A stretch of DNA of 64,000 bases, taken from NCBI GenBank assembly GCA_038093975.1, contig JBBPTG010000017.1, positions 1 to 64,000 on the forward strand, given 5' to 3'. The DNA comes from Chalciporus piperatus (lineage: Eukaryota; Basidiomycota; Agaricomycetes; Boletales; Boletaceae). The position numbers and the translations under genes were made by a program. Position 1 is the first letter of the stretch, and each line of letters starts with the position of its first letter. The notes below the pieces were generated by a model that worked only from the letters and a program-made list of their open reading frames with translations, ran no database searches and had not been told where the DNA came from. Below, piece after piece: positions 53,459 to 64,000 of this stretch.

Positions 53459-53823
53459 TGATGCGGCGTATTCTACCATGGTTTCTACTATAGGTTGTGG
53501 CGACGCCTTCGAGGAATCTAGTGTGGAGACGATCATAGACTTTTTCCCTCTTTGACTTATTTGAACGATGCGTGGACGATGTAATAGCTCTGGATACGTA
53601 TACTTTAGAGTACTGTTTTTTTTTCTTCGTATAGGACGTGCGTCGTTCGTAAGATCCAGAGCGAGAATTGTCATGGAGAAAAATGTGTCTCGCTGGTTGA
53701 GTACCTGGCAACTCCTCGCTCAAGTCCCTCCAGGAGCACGGAAAGCGTGTAGATATCTCGTCTCAGATTCCTGCAACGTGGATAAGACCGGCTGGGCTTA
53801 TCGCCAATTGCGAGGTCGCGAGA
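53459..53823. other. Convergent intergenic region (apyrase and cyclophilin 3' ends)
   Basis: This 365-bp interval holds the two opposing 3' UTRs. A short poly(T) run (about 53616-53624) is the only notable feature. Confidence 0.4.
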
Positions 53824-54629
53824 CTATTCAATCCGTGCCTTGTGTATCTTCACCTCTTCTTTCGGTCTATAAAGCAAGGTCCAAGTCAACAAAACAATGA
53901 TTCGTCGATCAGCGCTCAGCGTTTGCAAAGACTTGCCTATCTTGCGCGTCCACACCCACTGCACCCAGGCGTTGTACGACCCCCATCCCACCATGCACAC
54001 GTCCAAAGATGGTGTGTTTGTTGTCGAGATATGGCGTCGGAGCGAGCGTGATGAAGAATTGCGAGCCTGACGCAGTTTTGACGTCAAGAGACAATCCTGC
54101 ACACACGGAAGGGGTGATGCATGATGGCTCACCGTTGGTGTTAGGCCCCGAGTTCGCCATCGCGAGTATACCTGCTCCCGTGAATCGGAGTTCAGGGTGG
54201 ATCTCGTCTTCGCTGTGAGGACGTGTAGATGAGAGGGGTTCGTCACGATGGCTTCGGCGAGAAAGGAGAAAGGAGAATGAAGGGGGGACGTACAATTTTT
54301 GTCCGTATATGCTCGTTCCACCACGACCAGTACCCGTCGGATCACCGCCTTGAATCATGAAATCCTGTCATCGTCAACCTTTGTCAAATTCTGACGCAGC
54401 TCGAGTGTCGATGAAGGACAAGAACACACGCACGGCGATGACACGGTGGAAGATGACGCCGTTGTAGTACCCTCTCTTGGCAAGCTCTGCAAAGTTCTTG
54501 CATGTCTGTGGAACGAAAACGTTCGCGAGGGGGCGGTGGGCGGTGGGCATATCATACCTTTGGCGCGTGATCCCAGTAGAGCTCGAGTGTGATTTTACCC
54601 ATGTTGGTCTCGAGTACGACAGAGTCCAT
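53824..54629 (-). CDS. Cyclophilin-type peptidyl-prolyl isomerase, PPIL1 type
   Basis: The small single-domain cyclophilin starts [20 protein letters not shown]. Exons (boundaries partly approximate) give about 160 residues with the active-site motifs [61 protein letters not shown] and [14 protein letters not shown]. The first exon is 54629-54558. The end [13 protein letters not shown] comes from the last exon, 53866-53824. PPIL1 joins the spliceosome in animals; the short N-terminus before the core and the DAQDRPK tail fit that subgroup. The last intron, 53936-53867, starts with GC (AG|gcaagt). It diverges from the small gene at 54913. Confidence 0.92.
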
Positions 54630-54912
54630 GGTGTCTTATGAAGGGAGATGGTGAGTGATCAAGTGGAGGTCTGAGCTTGAAACTAATTGATTCGACGGTC
54701 ACTAAAACAGTTACAATTATCAAAGTAATACCACCACTATAATAGCTTGAACACGCTCACGACTGCAGTGCCCAACCCCGACCCCTTTAAACCACATATA
54801 AAAACATTCGTCTTTCTCCCCCATCAACTCACCTTGAACAGTGTTATCCCGCTTCCTCGGCTTCCCAAAATTGAGTTGCCACCTGCGCCTGCAACACCAC
54901 CCACCCATCAAG
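54630..54912. promoter_or_regulatory. Divergent promoter between cyclophilin and the small gene
   Basis: A 283-bp spacer. On the plus strand a TATA box (ATATAAAAA, about 54793-54801) lies about 115 bp upstream of the small gene's ATG. A pyrimidine-rich stretch follows it. Confidence 0.55.
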
Positions 54913-55120
54913 ATGTCTTCAATGCGCTCCGCCTTCGTGATCGGATCAAGCAAGCACGCGAGCTCCCCGGCAAGTATGCTCGCCAACCTAATCATCCCTA
55001 ACTCATTCAATCTCAGGCCCGACGTGTGTTGCGAAGGACATCCCTAGCGTTGAAGATGTCGCAAATGCCCATATCTATCTTCACAGGGTGTTGAACGCGG
55101 CGGCAAACGCTCAACCGTAG
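54913..55120 (+). CDS. Small protein of 54 residues, function unknown
   Basis: Two exons, 54913-54973 and 55017-55120, join across a 43-nt GT-AG intron (gtatgc...ctcag). The product begins MSSMRSAFVIGSSKHASSPA, which looks like a mitochondrial presequence (basic, Ser-rich, no acidic residues), and ends in a helix, SVEDVANAHIYLHRVLNAAA. A TATA box lies at a usual distance upstream. I do not recognise the family. The model rests on the ATG, canonical splice sites and the preserved frame. A GC-AG donor three bases upstream would give a different 44-residue product. Confidence 0.55.
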
Positions 55121-55311
55121 GATCGAAACGCTTCGTTGGTTGTAGGGGCCTTTGTCTGTGATTCTGTATTCCCCTTACTACTTTGAAGACGGATTCAGAA
55201 TCACTTGTATTCTATTTTATGATGGACGCGGTGCCTGTTCGACATAGATACTTTATTGCATCCTGGTTGTAACATACTCTCGCCCTCACCATAAAACATG
55301 TAGCCACCCTT
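55121..55311. other. Convergent 3' UTR region
   Basis: A 191-bp spacer between the stops of the small gene and the Hel2-type gene. Nothing else is visible. Confidence 0.4.
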
Positions 55312-58140
55312 CTAAGTAGGGAAAGATCCAAACGTGAACAATGTCTGCTTCTGCTTCCCCTTCCCCTTTTTCCCCTTTCCCCCTCCTTCCGTCCCATTCC
55401 TCGTTCCTGCTCCCATTCCCATTCCCATTCCCACAGCTGCAACCACCGACTCTTGTCCACCCTCGGTCGACGCCCCTTTCCAAGCCGACGTCGCAGGCCC
55501 TGTATCCCCCAAAATATTCCTCAACGACGTATTCCCACTCACGGGCGGTTTCGCCCTCGGCGTCGACATCGGCAACTCAGGGAACGCAGAGGTAGACAGC
55601 GTAGGAGGTTTCTTCGCCTGCGCGGTTCCCGAATTGGCTTTTTTGGATGTTATCGCGGGTAGGTGGACAGACGAGGGAGCGAGTGCGGGAGAGGAATTGA
55701 TGGATGAGGATGCCCAGGGCGTGTTTCGTTGAGGTTGACGGAAAGGGGGATGCGTAGGGGTAGGGGTGTTCGTGGGGGGACCTGGGAGAGCTGGGAATCG
55801 TTCTCCGTGTGCATTACTCGAGGAAGAAGGAAGGGGGGCACCAGGTACGACACGCGACGACGACGAGGCGCTCGCCGCTTGAGCAACCCGATCCCACACC
55901 TGGCGCGACGATTGTTGAGACGAACGAGAGCCCGTCGCGTGTTTTACGTTCAGAACCCTTCCGCTCGCGATCCCTGCATAGCCCGAACCTACAGAGGTAG
56001 GTGCGAGATCGGGGAATTGTTGACGTTGCTATGAGCACGGTGTTAGTGATCGAGTGATGTAGCATAGAGCAATAGGATTCTAGAAATCTCACCTCGATCT
56101 TGAACCCGTTCCATGCAGACAAGAGATCCCGCTTCTTTTCGTCCTCCTCCAAGAGGTCGACGACACCGTTAATGATACTCGCCGTATCGTCCAAATTCTG
56201 ATCGAGGACGTTCCAGACGGTCGAGATCAAGTCCCTGGCACTCGCTTCGTTTGCCCGGTATCCACGCATCGCAGCTTTCACAGCAGCGACCGCAGTCGTT
56301 GGATGCGGCGCCACGTTCTGTAATCGCGCAGTGAACGCAGCTAATCGTCTGTCGTCGTGGAAGAGAGCGTTCGTGCTCAGCCAAAAAGGCGAGGATGAGG
56401 CGCAAACACCAACACTTACTCTGCGACGAGCGGATCCACATCCTCTCTCACCGGACTCACGCGTCCACTCGGGACAGCAGCCGCCTGTACCAACTGCGAC
56501 CCCTCCGTCAAATGACCTCCAAACATCTCTCGCCTCCGTCCCCCCGTCCTCAACGGCGCCTGCATACTCTGCGTCGGTCCCGGTGGAGGGTCCCGTTCCC
56601 TCTCTCTCTCCGTATCTCGGTCTCTTGCACGATCCCCACGATCTCGTCGTCCTCTCCTCCCACTCCCACCCCCTCCAACGCCCGAATCTTCAAACTCAAA
56701 TTCAGCCTGTACACGTCTCGCGTCTCGCTTGTCTCTCGAACTCATGTCTGCGCCGTGGACTTCTACTTGATGGGCTTTGAGATCGAGTTCGGAACCGAAG
56801 ACGACGAATTTTTGGGCTTGACAGGTAGAGTTGGAACATGCGTAGTGGGATCGCGAGAAGTGGAGTTCCTGAAAAAACGAAACGTCACGTACGCGAAACA
56901 AAAATGGAGAGAGAGGGGGGGACGAAATCGACGTACGAGGCTGTCATAGTTTAGGAAGCTAGCCGAGACGATCACCGTCACCGTCACCGTCACCATCATC
57001 GACAGCCTAAGAGCGGGGGAAAACCACTTACTACTGATCCCTAACCTCATTCCGTTTACAAATAAAGCACTCCTCGTGTCTCTCCCTCATGTGCACGAAC
57101 AACTCGTCGTCCCCAAAGAAACATTCGAGACAAAACTCGCACAGCGGATGAACCCCACCTTCAACAGGCTCTTTAAGCGGTTGTTGTTTGCTCGGTCTGT
57201 GAGGTATCGAAGGGAGATGGAGTGGGAGACCGTTGGGTGTGTATAGCGCATGTTCGTGCGCAAACACTTTTTTGAATCTGATGCATAAATCACTTTTGGG
57301 CGCCCGTAAGCAAAACAAAACAAAACAAGGTAAATAAGAGCCGACGCAGGGACGACTCACCAAAGAACACGATTGTGCATCGCCCGAGCATGAAGTTTCA
57401 AATCCCCCCATCCAGACCCCGTATAATCGCATTCCGAATCCGGACAATTAAATCGCAAAAGAATGAGCGTCTCCTCCATCATATCTTCCGTCTCGAAGAA
57501 GATGTTCAGTTTGGAATCTTTGAATGGGATCGCGTCGGGCGTGTAGGATGCGAAATCGTCCTCCGGAGAGGTGGTGAAGATGACGGTCGGTTGAGGTTCC
57601 TAAACGCCAAACGCCAACATGACAACATGACGACGCGAGGTCAGACACAACACATGATCGAGAGAGAGAGAGAGAAAATGGGACACGACTCACCTTACAA
57701 AACGTACACTCCAACTTCTTGTACAGCGCTCTCAACCTCAACGCACAAACATGACACGTTCGATGATTACACGCCGAGAGTGAATAATACTTGACCGGTT
57801 CTGCGCATATCCAGCACACGTCCGCGTCCGCGTCCGCGTCCACGTCCACATCCACGTTGGCACCATTCGCCACCGTGGTCGTGGCTTCCTGACCGTTTGC
57901 ATCAGGCGCTTTGGTATCCACAGACGCAGGTCCTGAAGACGCAGAGACCTTGACTTTGTCGGATTGACCACCTCCGCGTCGACCACCGGGAGCACTACCC
58001 CGATTGTCGCGGTTCTTCTGACCACCCGCACCCGCACCTGCTCCTGCTACTTGACCTCCTCGTCCACGATTGGAACGTTTACCACGGTTAGATGGTTGAG
58101 AAGTGTGCGTGTGTGTCTCGGTCGTGGTAGAAGAAGACAT
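55312..58140 (-). CDS. E3 ubiquitin ligase of ribosome quality control, Hel2/ZNF598 type
   Basis: This RING ligase ubiquitinates 40S proteins on collided ribosomes and starts ribosome-associated quality control in the cytoplasm. It starts at ATG 58140. The N-terminus is RG-rich (SNRGKRSNRGRGG). The RING finger is CWICAEPVKYYSLSACNHRT, CHVCALRLRALY, ECTFCK (first exon 58140-57694). Then come EPQPTVIFTTSPEDDF and LILLRFNCPDSECDYTGSGW, the C2H2-type fingers (HPLCEFCLECFFGDDELFVH, HEECFICKRNEVRDQ, YFLNYDSLELHFSRSHY, VVFGSELDLKAHQVEVHG), the NALFHDDRRLAAFTARLQ segment and a long disordered tail ending QTLFTFGSFPT. Introns are phase-consistent, with one at Cys (CTT TG|T). Domain order and spacing match Hel2 fully. 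Confidence 0.92.
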
Positions 58141-58474
58141 CGGGTTGGATGAACGTTAGATCTTGGAGAATAGGACGTTGCTGAGAGGTGGAGGAAAGAT
58201 GGAAGGCTGAGGCACGTGATGTGATGTTAATTATATAGTTCCGCACACAACGGTACCGTCGGTACAACGCCCGACTCATCGCAAAGGCGATCGGGACCGG
58301 TGTGCGCACATCGTGTAGACCGTGGACCGTGGTAGCGAGAATGAGATCGAAATACAACAAGAAATGTCAATGAACGTAGTGAAAAAGAGAGAAAGAACGA
58401 CCGAACGAAGCAATCTCAACCTCCGTCTCCATACCGTCTATGATCCAAAACCAATACTATAACTTGCCATGACC
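58141..58474. other. Intergenic: Hel2-type promoter and coiled-coil gene 3' end
   Basis: This 334-bp interval between two minus-strand genes should hold the promoter of the ligase gene and the 3' UTR of the next. No other feature is supported. Confidence 0.4.
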
Positions 58475-61400
58475 TCACTCGACATCCCCACTTAGATCAT
58501 ACACCCCCCTGTCCACCATCCCCCCATTCCCGTGCCCATTCTGAGCCGCCTTCCCAACACCCAACCCACTTGAACGTAACGGCGACCCAGCACCCACGCC
58601 AACACCAACACTCCCCCTCCTTCCAGGCGAAGGCAACGGCGTCCGCGTTCCCAACCCACCCGACGACCTCCTTGCCCCAAACCCACCAACACCGATACCG
58701 ACACCCATCCCAACCGCATACATCGCCGACATCGTCCTCGGAGGCGCACCTCCCTCTCCCTCTCCCGCACCAGAACCAACACCCAACCCCGGATATCTCC
58801 CCGGCGATGGTACAGGCAAAAGAGAGGGCGAGGGCGAGGGCAGCGGGACAGCGATACGCAACCCAAGTCCAGCCAATGGCCCACGATCGCGGTCCCCGTA
58901 ACCATCCTGTCCCTGTGTTTGTGCTTGTGCTTGTCCATGGAGTTGCAACTGCTTCAACGAAGCCGCATGTCTTAACCTCGGCGACGTCATCACCGTTCCA
59001 AACGTCTGCGCCGGCACCGGCGACCTCGGTCTCGCCTGTCCCGCACTCGTACCCAACAACCCCGCCGTCCACGCCGACCACCCTCCTCCCCCTCCTTGTC
59101 CATCCCCACCCGCACCCAAATCCACAGGCTCTTCATCATCGACAAGTCCCCCACCACCCTCATACAACGCCAACGCATGAACAGCCCTCTTCAAAACAGC
59201 CACATCATGTTCCACATCCTCCACCTTCTTCCCAAACCTCTCCCTCTCCCTCTCCCTCCTCACCCCTTCATCCCTCCCATCCACAAACCTTCTCGCACTC
59301 TCCTCCACCTCCGCCCTCTCACCCAGATCACCCAGCGCCCCGGGGACGCTCAACACGGTTTGGAACCCCCTCGCGGTGAGTTCTTCATCCGAGATACGGA
59401 TCTCGAGCTCCACGCGCGCATCTTCAAAGTAGTCGTCGATACGGGAGAGCGCCGTGGTGAGGTGAGCACGGAATTGGGAATGGGAGTGGGAGGATGGGGT
59501 GGGAGAGAGGGAAGGTGAGGAAAGGGGGAGGGTGCGTTTGAGTTCTTTGAGCGCGAGAGAACAGTCTCGGAAGGCACGTTGGAGGTCGTCGTAACGATGT
59601 TTGGTAGCCCCGAGATCGGATATCAATCGAGTGAGGGGATCGGAGCCGGCGGCAGGGAATATTGGAGTAGGTATCACGGTCGTCGCAGAGGTAGACACCT
59701 CGACTGGGGTATTGCGATCGGTCGATGCCTCATCTAGATAGGGCGAGGTCGCATCAGTATCCGGTGGGTGTTGGACCGAGGTCACGTCCGTTTGTGCAGG
59801 CTCTCCTACATCAGAAGATGGGTGCTCCTGCGCAAGGTCTAGCATCGACACTGCTGGCGAGGACTGTTGGACAGCCTTTGGCTCCTCGTCAACGAGAAGC
59901 GTGGGTATTGGCGACGAATCTGGTTGTGCGAGCGGTGAAAGCGAGTCTGCAGGTGGGACGGTGTCCACTTCTGGAGCAGGTTCGGTGAGTTCTATAGCTG
60001 GAGGTTCCGGTGCGGCAACTACGAATGGATCTTCCATAGGATCCTGTGGGGGACCAACAGTTGATAACGGCGAGCCTGCCGTTTCAGGTTGTTCCAGTGG
60101 CATCGACCCCGGCTCAAGCGCTGCATGGTCATTCGAGGGTGTAACTGGCAGGGGATCAGGCATCTCATCGTCACCCTGCGACGGGATGCTACCATTCGGT
60201 GCAAGTGCCTCGACGCCAGGTGCAACCCCTTCAAAGTGTCCGTTCGGCGCTATGGCGGCGCTCCTCCTGATAGCCTCCACGCGTTTCTGAACTTCCTCCT
60301 GTAGTTCCCTCCTCAACGTCTCGACCGCCTCTCTTGACAGCGCGATCCTCGCAAGCGAACCCGACGCACATGTTGCGTCGGTACATTGCACATCGTCGTC
60401 CAAGGCGGATAAAAGCGTCTCGGCATCGCTGACCACGCGGTGGAACGCCTCTTGAACACTGCCTTCCAGCAATGATTTTGCGGTCGATGGTTCCGGCGCA
60501 CGAGGATAATATCGCTCGTACGACTCGCTTGCTCTCCTGACCCAGCGTCGCATGAACTCGGCAATGCCTTCTTCTCTCGAGATCAATGCAAGTCGCAAAG
60601 CGACTTCTCTCCGCCTTCCATAGGCTTCGCGAGCTAGATCTTCGCACACTTCGTCGAGGGCATCTTGGAGACGTGAAGCACGGGCACGCTCGGAGACGAG
60701 TTGTGATTCTGCTATAGATAGTTGGAAGTCAAGTGTGGCGGTCGTCGCGGCATGTCGTGTTTTGAGCGTCGCGATTTGCGCCTGGAGCGCGTTGGTAGAT
60801 GCCTGGGAGAATTTCCTGACAAGACAAATGAGAAGTCTACGAGGCCTAGGTGGGAATGGGACGAACATGTATCGGGAGACCATTTTAGCGGCAGTCTGGT
60901 CTTCGAGGTTGAGTTTATCGAGCTCGACCTTGGTTTGTGCGAGTGATGTACGGTCGTGGGATGCGGCCTTGCGTTCTGCATCCGACGTAGTCTGTAGAAG
61001 CGCAATCTGGGAATTGAGTTCCGCAATGGTTGCGTGATGTTTTTCTGACTCTGTGGAGAACTCTGTTAGGATTCTGTGTAGACTCGACTTGCCATCCTGG
61101 AGGTTGTCGACGAGAGTGATGGTGGATGCGGATCCGTTTGAGATGGAAGGGGTATGATTAACAGAGGACTTGCGACCCTCTAAGTTTCGTACGAGATCGG
61201 CATATTCTTGTACGACGAGATCGACCATCTTGCGTTCTTCCTCTGACGCGCGAGCCTTGAATTCGAGTTCGCGTTCTCGTGCATTCGCAGCCTCTTCACG
61301 AGCACGCATGCGAGCGGCCAGTTCGTACGCGCCATCTGCCAGGTGCCTCGCTCTTACGAGTTCGCTGTCTGCATCGACGAGTTCGTTGGATCGTTCGAGG

Positions 61401-61752
61401 AGAGTGTTCTCTGTGAGAACCAGCTTTTCCGAGAGGCGCCTGAGAGCGAGAATGAGTTCCTGAACGTGAGCTACTGCGGGATGATGGCTGGGATCTGGTG
61501 ACGCTCTAAGGGATTCTATTTCGTGCAAGAGCTGTTTGTTCTGTTGTTCTAGCGTGGTCGCATGTTCGTACAGTCTTGATGAGTGGAGAGAGTGGTGTTG
61601 CAGTTTAAGCGCCGCAGCGTGTGCTTCATGCTAGCTTGCACGATATGTAACCTGTTGTGATATAGTGACTGTGTACACACCTGGAAACGAGCTGCGGTCT
61701 GTCGTAGACTTGCAAGCTCTTGTACGAGCGGATGAGGGTCGTCCTGGAGCAT
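58475..61752 (-). CDS. Long coiled-coil protein with disordered C-terminus, function unknown
   Basis: Exon 1 is 61752-61681 (MLQDDPHPLVQELASLRQTA) and exon 2 starts at 61630. The product is about 1050-1075 residues. The N-terminal third is almost continuous coiled coil (for example TLLERSNELVDADSELVRAR, ARMRAREEAANARERELEF). A 78-nt segment (60880-60803) begins GTCTCC and ends CAG, is a multiple of three and encodes an odd Pro/Leu-rich insert; it is probably an intron. The middle is Pro/Glu/Thr-rich, followed by a second coiled coil (SDLGATKHRYDDLQRAFRDC) and a Gly/Pro-rich C-terminus. I do not recognise the family; scaffold or cytoskeletal roles are possible. The 5' ATG is supported by the good context ACCATGC. 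Confidence 0.68.
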
Positions 61753-62018
61753 GGTAACGATCTGATTCCAATTAGGGAATAAATTAGGGTTAGGGTCATG
61801 TACTGATTGAGCGATGGTCAAACAGACGCAAACAATTCTTTGAATTTGTTTGCTGTGAGTCTGCTCGACAAAGTTCACGGTGCTCTTGCTCGTGTGCAGA
61901 CGAGGTCAGTCAATCATTATAGATTCACCCAAGGATCACCCAAGGATCACCCAAGGATCATTCAGGATCACCCACGGATATCCTAGGGTTTGCTAGGTTC
62001 AGCTGCTCAGATTTCACC
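61753..62018. promoter_or_regulatory. Divergent promoter with an 11-bp tandem repeat
   Basis: A 266-bp spacer between the coiled-coil gene (-) and the deubiquitinase gene (+). Five copies of an 11-bp unit, consensus CACCCAAGGA(T), lie at 61926-61979, about 40 bp from the plus-strand ATG. Confidence 0.6.
61926..61979 (+). repeat. 11-bp tandem repeat upstream of the deubiquitinase
   Basis: CACCCAAGGAT occurs three times exactly, followed by two degenerate copies (cattcaggat and cacccacggat). It lies in the presumed 5' UTR or core promoter. Confidence 0.9.
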
Positions 62019-64000
62019 ATGGCAGCACCCCAACAGCCGTACGTTCATCCCGGGCCGTCGTCGTACTACCATCCCCCACCCCAGCCGTATCCCTATCCTC
62101 CCTCATATCAGTATCAATACCCAATCCCACCCTCATCCCCACGAGTAAACCAGCAACCCCGTCCCTATCCCCCTTCACGTGCTGGTCCTTCCTACCAGAA
62201 CTACCAACACCATCCACCCCCTCATCACCACCACTATCCCTATCCACAGCACTCTCCCCATTCCCCAGGTCCATATCCACCACCCCCTCACAGCAAGTAT
62301 CACCCTCCCCCCGTGACCTACTCCCCAAACTACCCCATCCATCCATCTAGCCCATATTCATCTACAGGCTGGCAACCTCAACAGCCCCTGTCTCCTCTCC
62401 CTAAACAGCTTTCCATGCTCCCTCCGCTTTCCCACCCATCCCAGCAGCCAGACCTGCCACGACCCACTGACTCGACACCCACACCAGACTCGGATCATCC
62501 CGATCAGCAACCCACTCAAAATTCTCCTACATCGACATCCCATTCACCTCAAGCCGCCTCTGTCTCGATATCTTCCACCCCATCGTCCCCTTTAATCTCC
62601 ATCGATTTGTCCCCTCACACCAGCACGTCGCCCGAGTACGTCATCTGGTCAAAACGTCCTTCCGATCCTTCATCTGCTCCTGGAATCATCATCTCCCCTC
62701 GTGCGCGTCCCCCAGAGGATGTAATACAAAAGGCACTCGCTCTTCCACCACCCCCTCCATCTCCGCCATCTACCGAGGTCGCTCTTCCTGATCGGACTTC
62801 AACACCGGCACCACCTAATCACGCAGATGTCCCTTCTTATGCAGAGACTGAAACGACTCCTGCGACGTCCACGGCACCTGATACCTCTGTACCTGCATCT
62901 CCCGTATCTACCAACACTTCCCTTTCGGCCGCCGAACTTGCGGAGCAAACAAAATCCGATGTGCCACCCCAACCGGAACGTGTCCTTACACATCAGCCCG
63001 AAGAGTCCCCTGCACCTGTCCCCACCACTACGGAATCACCGGTCGTCTCTGAGCCTACGCCTGTACCTGCACCTCCCAAACCAACCGGTCCAAAACCTTC
63101 TTGGGCTTCTCTCCTTCGCTCGGATGGTGCCGCTTCCTCGAAACCGAACGCTCTCCCCACCTCTTCCATCGTCGGCTTCTCCATTCCAGCATCCGCGTCA
63201 CCCGCCACGCCTTCCATTCCCGCTTCCAAAAAACGCGAACTCTTGTCCCTTCTCACATCCGGTCCATCCAGTCAACCTTCCATGAAAATCCGTCCACGTG
63301 GTCTCGTCAACACCGGAAACATGTGTTTCGCCAACGCTGTCCTTCAAGTGCTCATCTATTGTCCACCGTTCTGGAGGCTCTTCCACGGGCTTGGCAGGTT
63401 CCTTGATACCCCTGCTGATGGTGATATCTCGAATAGCAAGACGCCACTCGTCGATGCGACCGTCAGGTTCTTGAGAGAGTTCATTCCCAAGGTCAAACCT
63501 GTCCCAGAGGGAAAGGGAAAAGGCGTCGATCGTGCGTATAATGGATATGAGGAAGAGCAGGACGACATCATGGATTCGTTTATCCCCACGTATGTTTACG
63601 ATGCACTCAAGGAAAAGAAGCGATTCGATCATATGCGCGTGAGTACAGCATTTCGTGCTCTGTCTGTGTCGCCGACTCAATTCTTCGTTTCAGGGCGGTC
63701 ATCAAGAGGACGCAGAAGAGTTCCTGGGCTTTTACTTGGATACATTGGAAGAGGAACTCCTTTCGATTTCTTCGTCCCTTGCCTCTAAAACGGAGACTGG
63801 TCAATCAAACACGGAGATGCAAAACGGTCACGCGCCACAGGAAGACAGTCCATGGCTTGAAGTCGGCAAGCGCAACCGAACGGCTGTCACACGCACGGTA
63901 AGTGTTTATTTCCTGTATCTCAGCGTGTTGATTCGAAAATGATGATCGTCATAGGTCAAGTCGACAGAGTCACCGATCACGCGCATGTTTGGCGGTAAAT
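62019..64000 (+). CDS. Ubiquitin C-terminal hydrolase, Ubp3/USP10 type (cut by the window end)
   Basis: Exons 62019-63638, 63694-63897 and 63955 onward are visible; the gene continues past 64000. The start ATG has an ideal context (CACCATGG). The first ~410 residues are disordered: a Pro/Tyr/His-rich N-terminus (YHPPPQPYPYPPSYQYQY) then Ser/Pro/Thr-rich sequence. The USP catalytic domain begins with GLVNTGNMCFANAVLQVL, the Cys box, with the nucleophile at about residue 436. GGHQEDAEEFLGFYLDTLEE is the Q/D box. The His box lies beyond the window. In yeast, Ubp3 with Bre5 acts in ribophagy, COPII recycling and ribosomal deubiquitination. The disordered N-terminus in that family carries the partner-binding site. 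Assignment to Ubp3/USP10 among USPs rests on the long disordered N-terminus and PSWASLLR motif. Confidence 0.85.

Noticed and set aside
54747..54998. 84-codon frame upstream of and overlapping the small gene
   Set aside because: It has no ATG, starts before the TATA box and ends in the intron of the better-supported 54-residue model.
1..64000. CRISPR arrays, prokaryotic operons or rRNA genes
   Set aside because: The sequence is eukaryotic with spliceosomal introns; no regularly spaced repeats or rRNA segments were seen.

Overview
The window is nuclear DNA of a fungus, almost certainly a mushroom-forming basidiomycete (Agaricomycetes). Genes are split by many 45-60 nt GT-AG introns. The content includes a class I hydrophobin with eight cysteines, a CxC5-type cysteine-cluster protein of the kind that travels with KDZ transposons, a chromodomain Ty3/gypsy element and a LINE with an RNase H domain. 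The species cannot be fixed from sequence alone. All gene models below were joined by hand from open frames and splice consensus, without transcripts or database searches.

Layout. 0.3-3.5 kb: a ten-exon SCAMP gene (-) diverges from a secreted double-psi beta-barrel protein (+). 3.9-12.1 kb: a full-length-looking LINE in minus orientation (ORF1 with zinc knuckle; ORF2 with endonuclease, reverse transcriptase and RNase H). 12.8-13.2 kb: hydrophobin (-), then about 2.4 kb without a recognisable gene. 15.7-30.8 kb: a compact housekeeping block with a ferric reductase (+), a BIG1/VOA1-type V-ATPase assembly factor (+), Mediator subunit MED13 (-), a divergent metallophosphoesterase fused to an RNA-binding tail (+), a short/branched-chain acyl-CoA dehydrogenase (+) and a mitochondrial glycine carrier of the Hem25/SLC25A38 type (-).

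31-47 kb is an accessory, transposon-rich island. It holds two solo LTRs in opposite orientation with perfect 5-bp target duplications, a degenerate CAGT minisatellite, a decayed Ty3/gypsy element (34.25-40.73 kb) with two frameshifts in pol and a truncated 3' LTR, and a 5'-truncated TRM44-like methyltransferase gene abutting the retroelement. A 3.06-kb element with terminal inverted repeats sits inside a CxC5-domain gene and carries an unrecognised, highly charged open frame.

47.6-64 kb is again gene-dense: a tandem PWWP-like nuclear protein (+), a Golgi apyrase of the YND1 type (+), a PPIL1-type cyclophilin (-), a 54-residue small protein (+), the ribosome-collision E3 ligase Hel2/ZNF598 (-), a long coiled-coil protein (-) and the N-terminal part of a Ubp3/USP10-type deubiquitinase (+, cut by the window end). 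Hel2 and Ubp3 both modify ribosome ubiquitination in yeast, so their proximity is notable. The best candidates for undescribed biology are the TIR element with its internal exon-like hairpin repeats, the ATGA stop-start junction between gag and pol, and GC-AG introns in two conserved genes.
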